Source: Parus major
Lineage: Eukaryota > Chordata > Aves > Passeriformes > Paridae
Direction: 5' to 3'
Assembly (NCBI RefSeq): GCF_001522545.3
Contig: NC_031768.1
Span: forward strand, 3,082,709-3,146,708
Length of the DNA stretch: 64,000 bases
Both the position numbers and the translations under genes were made by a program. The notes under the pieces were generated by a model. That model did no database searches. It was not told the origin of the DNA and saw only the letters and a program-made list of their open reading frames with translations. The stretch's first letter is position 1, and every line of letters starts with the position of its first letter. Shown here piece after piece: positions 55,751 through 64,000 of this stretch.

Positions 55751-57479
55751 ACAACTCTGCCCCAAATGTCTTTGGGAGCTGCAGCAAAAGCTCAACCAGC
55801 CTGAGGCAGGGCTGCAAACTGCAAAAACATTGGGAAGAGACAGGGGGTCCAAGTCCAGGGAATGGGTATTTTAAAGATGATTGCTGGCCATAAACCCTGG
55901 CACACGCTGGAAGTGGGTTCCCAGAAATGCCCAGGTTACTGGGAAAGACAGAAGGAATTTAAAGAAGGTGAGATCAAAATCCCCTTCTTTTAAAATCTGT
56001 TCAGTTTGTTTCCTGCCTGGCCAAAGTGTGTGTTGTCCTGAGATAAGAGCTCCACACAACTCCAGTTTCTCCTGGGTTTACTCAGGAGCACTAAAAGCAA
56101 AACTTTTGCTTAAAGAAATCCAGTGGGAATCACCAGAGCTCACCTGCACAGGACTGAGAGTGTATTGCTTCCAAAGTTCAGTTTCCATCCAGAGTGAAAG
56201 CTGGGATGTGAGGGGCAATAACTTATCATGTTGATAAAAAAGAAACTGAAGTATTACCATAAAGATCATGCTAAAATCTATATTTTCAATTAAAGACTTC
56301 TGGGCACCCCTCAGCTTACTTTCTGAATGAGCCACGTTAAGAAAACCAGATTGCACTGAGACAAAGGAAAGAGACTGCACTACAGGAAAGAAAGAAACAA
56401 TGTGGACAGTTTATTTCACTCCTAATTAAAATATTTCCAATGCTGGGAGAAGCAGCAACAAAGTCCTTTGGCTGCTCATCTGGCCTGAGAGCAATCCACT
56501 TCACACCTGGGAGTGAGCAGTGACTCCAGAAATCTCAGTGCTGTCAGCAGGACAGCTCAGTTATGGAAACACTCATCTCCTGTGAGTTTTTCAAGAGAAA
56601 AGCACATCTGGCCCACAGAGGGGAATTCATGCCAGTGGGGAAAAAGCTGCATGGAGATCTGTGTGGAGAAGAACTGCTTACAGCACTCCCTCCCTTTGCT
56701 TGGTCTGTGCAGGGCTCCACCAAAACCCGCTGTTTGTAAAAAAGACAATTCAAAGTAAAAACATGCTTTAAAAAAATTAAAATAAAAATCAAAAAGAGCA
56801 AAAAGAATACAAGGTTTTGATCAATCACGGCTTGGGTTGGCTTTGTTGGGTTTTTTTCAAAATACAGTTCACAAAGGGTTGTTTGTTTTTTTTTGGAGAC
56901 TGACTTTGCTGTTCCTAGGGGAGGAAAAAGCCCTAATGCCTAATGTCCAGCAGATTCTCATGGGCTAAGGAAATGATTTCCCCTTGTTTTGTGCCAGCCT
57001 GCCAGTGTTTGCTGGCCAGTGCCATCAGTCCTGCGTGTCACCAAGCCTCTGCTGAGCATTTACAGCATCAGGGCTTCACACAGGACCAGGTGGCCACAGG
57101 GACAGGACAGGGACATGTGGCTGTGCCACATCCTGCAGGAATGTCTCTTTTGCTGGGAACATGAGCAAGGCAAGGGGAGCACAGTGCTCCAGGGCTGCTG
57201 ACACTGACAGAGCCACACACGGCTGCAACAAGACTTATGGGTTGGCCCCAGCTGGACACTGGTGTGGGATATCACACCCTGTAACCCAGGCCATCCCCAA
57301 AAAGTGAATTATTTCACACTCCAAATACAGGATTTGCTTCCTAGAGTCGATCAACACAACACAAAAAGTCCACTTTTTGCTCTGCTAGTAATAGTCTGTG
57401 AAACAAGGATTGTCCCTAAGATCCCTGGTACACAGCACATGTCTTATGCTCTCCACAAATATTAAACATACCCCTGCCC
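55751..57479. other. Unassigned single-copy DNA
   Basis: No repeat or gene recognised. Short T-runs near 56850-56900. Confidence 0.4.
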
Positions 57480-57870
57480 ATCCCTTCCATACTTCTCCCT
57501 CATTTGCTGCTGTGACAAAGATATTCTTTAATGAATCTTAATGAGTCATCCCAAATGTTGTTTTTTTGAACTGTGATAAGCACTAGACGGGGTGACTAAT
57601 GGACTGTGTGCAACACCTAGACAACGTGAGCAATTCCTTGTTTGCTCAAACCATATTAGATACTGATAACAGATACAGGCATTGCACCTGCTCCATTGTA
57701 AAAAAGGAAAAAAAGCAACCAGGAGAGATACAGCAACTTCTGCTTGTATTTGTATAATGTGAATTTATCTTGTCGCTGTTCCAGAGAACGTATGTTGAGG
57801 CTGCTATAAAGCTCCCCGCTCTTGTAAAAATGACTAATCTGACACTGTGGCCCTGGGGAAGGAAAAGCAA
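57480..57870. promoter_or_regulatory. Candidate conserved non-coding element
   Basis: Repeat-free segment with an AP-1-like TGAGTCAT at 57542-57549, GATA-like TGATAAG at 57574-57580, GGGGTGACTAATGG, GATACTGATAACAGATAC and CTTGTCGCTGTTCC with isolated CpGs. It has no convincing frame. Texture suggests an enhancer. Inference only. Confidence 0.28.
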
Positions 57871-58301
57871 AAAGACAGCCAGCTTGGCTAGGATGGAGCA
57901 GAGCTTCTCAGAGATGGCTGTGAATGAAACACAGGCAGTTTCCCAAGCCTGCCAGTGTAGGCACCAACCATCTACTCATCCACTTACAGCTCAATCTGGC
58001 ATCGCCTGTGCTTCTCCTACCTCGGTGGATGTAGAGCTGAATTTCTTGATGGATAGCCCTGAACAGCCTTCCAGCATGAGAGGAGGTCAATGAAACAGGA
58101 TGTAGATCTTACATATGGGTTATTTTAGTTAAAGTCACTCAAGAGATGATTTTTTGCTCCAGACACTTGAGGCTGAGATCCTCAACGTGGAGTAGGGTGA
58201 ATGCTCCTGACTACAGTGCTCTACTCCTGAATTTTTACTTGGGTCAAGAGAGAAGACATCAACTTCTCCCTCACTCTCAGAACTTGAAAACCCATTTCCC
58301 A
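57871..58301. other. Unassigned single-copy DNA
   Basis: The upstream part of a plus frame (57770-58093) has no recognisable domain. Nothing else seen. Confidence 0.4.
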
Positions 58302-58630
58302 GTAGAATCCCAGAATCATTTAGTTGGAAAAGACCTCCAAGGTCACTGACCCACCCCCAGCTTGTCCTCAGCCCCAGGACCTCTAGTGATGGGCACTCCA
58401 AACCTCCAAATCTTAACAGCCCTTCAGTGCAGGAATTCCTCCTGATGTCCAGCTTGAGCCTCCCCTGGTACAGCCTGAGGCCATTTCCTCTTGTTCTGTC
58501 TCTTATTCCCAAGGAGCAGAGCCTGATTCCCCCTGGCTGCTCCCTCCTGTCAGGAGTTGTGCAGAGCCAGGAGGTCCCCCCTGAGCCTCCTTTTCTCCAG
58601 GCTAAACAACCCCAGCTCCCTCAGGTCCCA
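58302..58630 (-). mobile_element. CR1 LINE 3' region, minus strand
   Basis: Plus strand opens AGAATCCCAGAATCATTTAG, then TTGGAAAAGACCTCCAAGGTC, CCCAGGACCTCTAGTG, TTCCTCTTGTTCTGTCTC and CTTTTCTCCAGGCTAAACAAC. The minus-strand frame reads DRTRGNGLRLYQGRLKLDIR, a good match to the CR1 RT C-terminus DRTRGNGLKLRQGRFRLDIR. 5'-truncated at about 58630. Confidence 0.93.
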
Positions 58631-58947
58631 ACATGCAGCACCTGCCCAGAATGAATTTCAAAATATTGTGTAGAGATATTCTTATTCACTGACCACAATG
58701 AGAGTCACTGCTGCACTTTCTGTAAGGATGTGTATGTGCACTGAACATGCAGTAAGAGGGATCCATGGATGAAATCATGGCATGCACTTGCCAAAAGGAA
58801 TCAAGTGATTAGAAATGACTCCATTCTCACTTTCGGTGCCACGAGTTCTGCCACTACCCAGCACTTGGCTTGCACAGCTCACTCCACAGACAAAAGTCAA
58901 CGAGGTGAGAATGAGGACTGGGAATTTGCTCTGGGAGATGATGACAG

Positions 58948-59288
58948 AATATCCTGAGTTGGAAGGGACCCACAAGGAATATCAAAGTCCAGCTTCTGGC
59001 CCTGCACAGGAAAAACCTAAGAATCTCATCACTTTCCTTCTTGAGAGCAGTGTCCAAAGCTCCTGGAGCTCTGGCAGCCTCGGGGCTGTGCCCATTCCCT
59101 GGGGAGCCTGGGCAGTGCCAGCACCTCTGGGGGAAGAACCTTGCCCTGATCTCCAGTCTGAGCTGCCCTGGCCCAGCTCCAGCCATGCCCTGGTGCTGTC
59201 CCTGTCCCAGAGCAGAGATCAGAGCTGTCCCTTGGGAGGAGCTGCAGATCCCAGGAGCTCTGACCTCAGTCTGCTCTGCTCCAGCTGA
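58948..59288 (-). mobile_element. CR1-like LINE 3' region (C-type), minus strand
   Basis: Plus strand reads CTGAGTTGGAAGGGACCC, CAGCTTCTGGCCCTGCAC, GGCAGCCTCGGGGCTGTG, GCACCTCTGGGGGAAGAAC and TGGTGCTGTCCCTGTCCC. The minus frame reads LRLEIRARFFPQRCWHCPG, as in the C-type copy at 45.2 kb. It contains about 65 bases (CACAGGAAAAACC to GAGAGCAG) that look less typical. Confidence 0.88.
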
Positions 59289-60640
59289 ATGAGAATGAAG
59301 TCAGCTGAGAGTAATAAAGAAGGTAAAAGAAAACATAAAAGATGAACAAATTCAATGATGCCAAGGCCTGAACCCTGACACAACAGCAGAACATTTCAGC
59401 ATGAAAAAAATAATCTTAAGTCATTGTTCCAAAAATATTGCCCGTGCTCACAGGGACATTTCCCACTTAGTGAAGCACAAGAGCAGCAGTGACAGAGCTC
59501 CAAGCCATGGGCTCGCACACTCTGTGCTGTGAACATCATTATCTACACACCTAGGGCTAAGACAAAGTTTTTAAACAGCTGTCACACCTTACCAAAGCAC
59601 TCAACTTTTACAGCCAGGGAACAACAATGCCAAACTCCTCTACGTTTTGGTGAGGGGAATAAAAAGAGGGGCCCATACCCAGCAAGATGAATTCCTGCCC
59701 TCACTGCACTGAAGGGCACATCACAGTGATTAGTGAGCTGACCAGGAGAATCACAAGCTTGAGCACAAGGCAAAGTAATTCTTAAATGAAACCAGCAGGG
59801 AATAAAAGAAAAAGCTCTGCTGTTAAAGGAAGCTCAAACATACTTTTTTGAACCCAGTCATCCAAGAGCAATTATTAAGCTCTGTTGTTTCTGAATACAC
59901 TTGGCCTTAAAATATTAACATGTGCTTTTTGTTTTATGCCTCAGACTGCATGAAATGAATTAAATACACCCAAAATGGTATGAGCAATCTCTCAAGCACT
60001 AGCTAGTTTAACAACAAATCTTCTGCTTTAGCATGAAAGGCAAAGGTTTAGGTTTTTCAGTCATATGAGGCATCATCCTACAGTTCATGTGTTAGGCATC
60101 TCTCCTGTCCACTGGCAACATTATTTGAGGCATGCCTGCAACATTTTCACTCAATTAAAAAAACAAACAAATAACAACAGATGCATAACCACTTCAAATT
60201 TTTATTCTTTATGCAGCTGGGAGTTTACCTGACTTCTTTGAGAGCTACGAAGGCGAGCCATAGCACTTTGCAGACAAAATGTAGCAATATCTGCAGCTGC
60301 TCAAACTTTGACACAGTATTTTTTTATTATTTTTTTTTTCTGGGTAGTAATTAGCCATGTTGGTTTGCATGTGCTCAGAGTAATGACACACACACACACA
60401 CACACAAATAACTCACTGCACTTTGTGACTCACTGGCATGCCTTCGCAGAAATTACCTTGGTCACACTCTGTGCACCAAACACTGTGGGGAGAACTCTCC
60501 AGTGGGGACAGTCAGTGTTTTATTTTAGCTGTGAACAATCCATGTCTGAGTGAAAAGCCAGTCGATAGCCCCCTTTCCCCCCCAAACCTGTATAAATATT
60601 TTGTTTCAGTGGCGTTTGAATGGCAGAGTAAATGAGTTTC
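59289..60640. other. Single-copy AT-rich DNA
   Basis: A CA microsatellite lies at 60386-60406. The segment 59850-60300 (GAGCAATTATTAAGCTC is an imperfect dyad, CTAGCTAGTTTAACAAC) has conserved-element texture. No gene supported. Confidence 0.4.
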
Positions 60641-60860
60641 ATCCTTTGTTTCAACCATAACAGCGCCTTGTTTGAAGTTGCTATTTCAAGCTGGGAGAGC
60701 TGGGCCTTTATTTTTCAAAGATGTTATTTCCTGAGACCCTTTACTCTGTGAACTTACAGCCACTGGAGCTTCATTGTTAATTGTCTTTTTAGGGGCACAA
60801 ATATACAGCCTTTCCTTTCAAATTCAGCATGGCTCTTGTTTATTTATGCTGCTGAATGCA
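60641..60860. promoter_or_regulatory. Candidate conserved non-coding element
   Basis: Repeat-free block with CAGCGCCTTGTTTGAAG, GCCTTTATTTTTCAAAG, GCTTCATTGTTAATTGTC and TTGTTTATTTATGCTGC (forkhead- and homeobox-like). The sharp change at 60880 into G-rich sequence with a (GAG)n run suggests the block is a distinct unit. Conservation unverified. Confidence 0.25.
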
Positions 60861-61012
60861 AACTCTCTTTGGAGGAGGCATCCCTGGTGCTGCAGGGATG
60901 CCAGGAGCAGTGGGAGGAGGTGCAGGGCTCTACTGGACCACCAGAGATTTTTGGGGCTCCCAGGAATTCGCTGCTCCAGCCCAGCCCTCCCTACAGCAGC
61001 TGGAGGAGGACA

Positions 61013-61051
61013 AGAGGAAGAAGAGGAGGAGGAGGAGGAGGAGGAGGAGGA
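61013..61051 (+). repeat. (AGG)n trinucleotide microsatellite
   Basis: A GAGGAAGAAG start then about nine AGG units (61024-61050). It produces an artificial poly-E or poly-R or poly-S stretch in the three frames. Inside a G-rich patch, so no gene is inferred. Confidence 0.95.
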
Positions 61052-62249
61052 ACACGTGCACCCCAAACCTCCCCAGCCAGAGGAGCTGAGCCAACATGCA
61101 GATGAGGGTGCCACGCACGCCGGGACAGCACGACAGGGATTTTCACTCCTGTGTGTGTCCTCTGCCTCTGTGGTGCAAGAGGAATTCTGGAGGAGTTAAG
61201 TCACAGCTCTGGAGCTGCAATGCAGCCCTGCCACATACCTGCCTCCTCACATTCCCTCTCCACGCTTCCAACCTTGGCATTTTTAGGATCTTATTCCCTC
61301 TTTTTGTTGTCTCCATAGTGAGAATATGGTGTGCAGACAGAGAATGAAGCCCTTCCCTGGGATGCTCTGACCGTCAGCTGCTGCCCTTCTCTCCCTCCAA
61401 GGAGCTCACAATTCAGCTGCTCAGATCAGAAATATATCAAAACAATCCCCTTGGACAGCCATCCATTGCCAGGTACTTCAGAAAAATCTAACTGGTTCCT
61501 TTACTTTAATTCACTACAAAAAAGTAACTCTTCTGTTTATTTCTGAGGCACCGTCGCAGAGAAAGGCAGTTTAAAAAATCAGAAATAACTCCTTAGCACT
61601 CATTTTCAGCATAGGTCCTCATTCAAACAAAAAAAAAAATATGATCAAGAAGGACTGAAAAAAAGTGTTACCTATCTGGACTATCACAGAAAAGAGAACT
61701 TTGCAATGCTTTTTTCTTTAGTCTTTACCAGTTTTCTTTCCTTTTCCTTTTCTAGCTATCTTGAGCACCACAGCTAGCTTTCCCTCACTCCTACAAAAAA
61801 AATAAAAAAAATAAAGCAAAAATATCAGAAAAAGTATATCTCAGAAGTTTGCAGCTAGATGCTGATTCAATTATTTTTAAACTGATACATAACTCCCCCG
61901 TTTGTCTCTGGCTCACAGAGTGCCAACACACACAGGAATAAAACCACAGAAAATTGTGAGGAGGATGGACAAAATTCCTAAACTAGAACCAAACACACGG
62001 GCACAATACAAACACCAACCCAAACCTGTTTTTCCTTTGACTCTCTCAGTTAATGATGTTACATTTTGAAAATGCAGAGGGATCATGGAATTAAAGAGAA
62101 ACTTGAGCTGGAAAGTTTCAGGTCTCTACTCTGACCTTCTGCTGGGTTTGCTCTGAGCTTTGGCCACTCCAGATCAGAGACTCCCACTGGGAACATCGAT
62201 TCCCAAATATCGAATTGGCATTTTCCCTGCTGCCACTGTGCACCTCTGG
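61052..62249. other. Unassigned single-copy DNA
   Basis: A-rich runs at about 61630-61640 and 61795-61815. No repeat family or gene recognised. Confidence 0.4.
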
Positions 62250-62395
62250 AGGAGTCTGGCTTTTCCCTTTGCTCCAACCTCCCATTAAGGAGTTGAAATT
62301 AGCAATGAGATTCCCCATTAGCCTGCTTTTCTCCAGGCTAATGAAACCCAGCTCCCCCAGCCCCTCCTCATACATCATGCAGCCCACTAAGCACA
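62250..62395 (-). mobile_element. CR1 LINE internal fragment, minus strand
   Basis: The minus frame reads GELGFISLEKSRLMGNLIA, the decayed counterpart of the CR1 RT motif [19 protein letters not shown]. Plus-strand words CCTGCTTTTCTCCAGGC and CCAGCTCCCCCAGCCCCTC support it. No 3' UTR, so this is an internal remnant. The region 62095-62249 may be a more decayed continuation. Confidence 0.82.
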
Positions 62396-62439
62396 AACCA
62401 CTTCTAATGAAGTCTGTTCCTATACTAACAACAAGTAAA

Positions 62440-63120
62440 ATTTAATGAACTTAAATGCTCTTACATAAGAAGAACTGCTTGAAAAAATAAAACCTTTCAA
62501 TAGAGCAAAATATGGCCAGGTTAATAATTTTGCTCTGGGTCCCAGAATGTTAATTTAGCAAGAAATAAATAACTCCCAGCCTTTCATCTTATCTTTCTGA
62601 CAGATGTTTCCCCTATAAAAAGGGTGTCATAATTGTTTTTGTCAGTGTTATAATTAAAATTGCTATGCAGCTGACATACAGTTTTTAATGGTTTCCCCTA
62701 GGATTATAGCAGATGTTGGCTTATTAGATCAGGCTCTCCTGGAGTAAGAAATGTCATTGGCATAATCAAGACACTTCTTTAAGCCTCTCAAAGTAGACTG
62801 TCACAATTTTCCCAGTAACATTTGACCCTAAGGGATGAAATATATCCTGCTTTTCTAAAGAGAAAGTTTTCTGAGGGGTTTGAAAGAAATACTTAAAAAA
62901 ATTAAAAATCCAGTTTTTGCTGTAGCCAGAAAGAAATAGCTGGAAGATACAGGAGGGAGCTCTGACAACAGCACCAGCAAGGCCAAAGAAACTGTGGCTT
63001 TTTAATGGCAGAAATATTCACAGGCAAAGGTAGAGGATCAGCTGAAATCTGGTGAGGAGCCGAGAAATAGCAGTGAGTGGGCTCTTATTATTAAGAAAAG
63101 TTACAACCCTATGACACAAC
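62440..63120. promoter_or_regulatory. Candidate conserved non-coding element
   Basis: A long repeat-free AT-rich stretch with GGTTAATAATTTTGC, GAATGTTAATTTAGC, CCCCTATAAAAAGGG (62610-62624, MEF2-like and also a perfect short palindrome-like box), GTGTCATAATTG, TTATAATTAAAATTGC, TTTTTAATGGTTTCC. No credible frame. Low CpG. Composition resembles clustered developmental enhancers. Confidence 0.3.
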
Positions 63121-63735
63121 TGTTAGTTTGAATGGGAGCAAATTTAAATAAAGCAAGGTGTTAGAGCAAGCTCCTCTTTAAGTGTGGTTTGGATCCCTGG
63201 TGTTCATCGAAAATCCAGGGAAGTGAAGGGGGAAGCAAGAAGCAAGGGTGGCTCCCATGGTCAGCCAGGCTGGGCAGCTGGGAAGGGCACATGGATCCCT
63301 TGTCTGAATGCACACAAAGTGTTTAATATCATTATAAATCATTTGTAGGTGATTTGGCATGAGAATCAGGCAAGTGAGGTGGCTCCAACACAAGAAAATC
63401 CACACAGACCCCTGCCTGCCTGTCCACAAAATCTCTCCAACCCCTCAAGGGGAACTCACTTCGACAAAATAAATTCAGCATAAAGTAACTTTACATTTTG
63501 GTGTCACTGAGCTCCTTGCAACTTTCCAAGGGCCACCAAATTTTCTCCCCAAGGTGTGAGGAACGCCAACTCTGTTTCACAGGCTGCGGCGTCAGGATCT
63601 GCGATTCGCAGGCTGCAGCTTTTTTTGCGTCGCATCCCGTTTTATATTAAGAACTCCCCAAAATAATTGCGGAAGGTGCGACATGACATAATCGCTGAAG
63701 TTCCACAGCACCAAGTGTCGCAGTTTACTTACGAA
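63121..63735. other. Unassigned single-copy DNA
   Basis: A patch of CpGs at 63585-63690 (GGCTGCGGCGTCAGG, TTTTTGCGTCGCATCCCG). No gene or repeat recognised. Confidence 0.4.
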
Positions 63736-63930
63736 AATCACAGAATCGGGTTGGAAAAGATCTTTTGAGAGCATCGAGTTCCAACTTTTGTCAGACCACC
63801 AAACCAGGGCACCAAGTGCCACGTCCCGATGCTCCTTGAACATCTCCAGGGATGGTGACTCCACCATCTCCCTGGGCATCTCTAACGCCTTTCTGTGAAG
63901 AGATCCTTCCTGAGGCTCAGACTGTTTCTG
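63736..63930 (-). mobile_element. CR1 LINE 3' region, minus strand
   Basis: Plus strand opens AAATCACAGAATCGGGTTGG, AAAAGATCTTTTGAGAGC, CACCAAGTGCCACGTCCC, CCAGGGATGGTGACTCCACC and AGAGATCCTTCCTGAGG. The minus frame reads PREMVESPSLEMFKEHRDVA, a clear match to the CR1 RT terminus PREVVESPSLEVFKKRLDVA. It continues to the edge of recognisable sequence near 63930. Confidence 0.93.
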
Positions 63931-64000
63931 CTTGGGATTTTAGGGGTTAACTCTCCTATCTCGACGAGAGGCATTAACTAAAAAAACAAGCATGGAAAAC

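Noticed and set aside
1..64000. tRNA, rRNA or snRNA genes
   Set aside because: I saw no internal promoter boxes in the right spacing, cloverleaf or conserved rRNA words. A covariance-model scan could still find a decayed copy.

Overview
The window looks like nuclear DNA from a bird, probably a songbird. The main evidence is about 25 fragments of CR1 LINEs on both strands. Most end in the avian CR1 3' signature (a run like CCCTTCCAACCCAAACC followed by ATTCTGTG-type octamers), and several keep recognisable pieces of the CR1 reverse-transcriptase C-terminus. One avian-type retroviral LTR (about 20.4-21.1 kb, minus strand) supports this. Bird is a firm call. Passerine is an inference from the style of the CR1 subfamilies and the LTR.

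I can support no host protein-coding gene, tRNA, rRNA or other RNA gene. All the longest open frames are explained by CR1 copies, by the LTR, by runs of N, by tandem repeats, or are probably chance. The window reads as intergenic DNA or the inside of a very large intron.

Layout. At 1-9.5 kb there is mostly single-copy AT-rich DNA with three CR1 tips, a suspicious 232-bp-spaced duplication around a small gap (2.1-2.55 kb), a 30-bp tandem repeat (7.93-8.02 kb) and a CpG-bearing single-copy island (8.5-8.85 kb). At 9.5-20.3 kb there are CR1 copies at 9.5, 12.0, 15.7, 18.1 and 18.9 kb in single-copy DNA. At 20.4-22.0 kb there is a compact mosaic of an LTR, a plus-strand CR1 piece and a minus-strand CR1 with a broken reverse-transcriptase segment. 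At 23.9-26.5 kb a roughly 260-bp sequence occurs twice in direct orientation. At 27-35.7 kb there are more CR1 copies, including an inverted pair around a 965-bp gap. At 37-39.1 kb there are two long AT microsatellite or AT-rich tracts. At 41.1-41.65 kb a CR1 is interrupted by a 229-bp gap. At 42.6-42.9 kb there are two perfect hairpins. At 50.9-51.1 kb there is a 20-bp minisatellite. At 51.2-51.8 kb there is a homeobox-site-rich segment that looks like a conserved non-coding element. At 53.8-64 kb there are six more CR1 copies separated by AT-rich stretches that also look like candidate regulatory DNA.

The most useful signals are these: near-identical CR1 copies far apart (156 bp identical between 9.6 and 41.1 kb; 168 of 169 bp between 21.2 and 55.2 kb), suggesting recent CR1 activity; a likely assembly false duplication at 2.1-2.55 kb; an unclassified 260-bp repeat pair; and several candidate conserved enhancers. 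I see no evidence for a novel defence, toxin, CRISPR or similar system. All conservation claims are inference from base composition and site content and need a multi-bird alignment.
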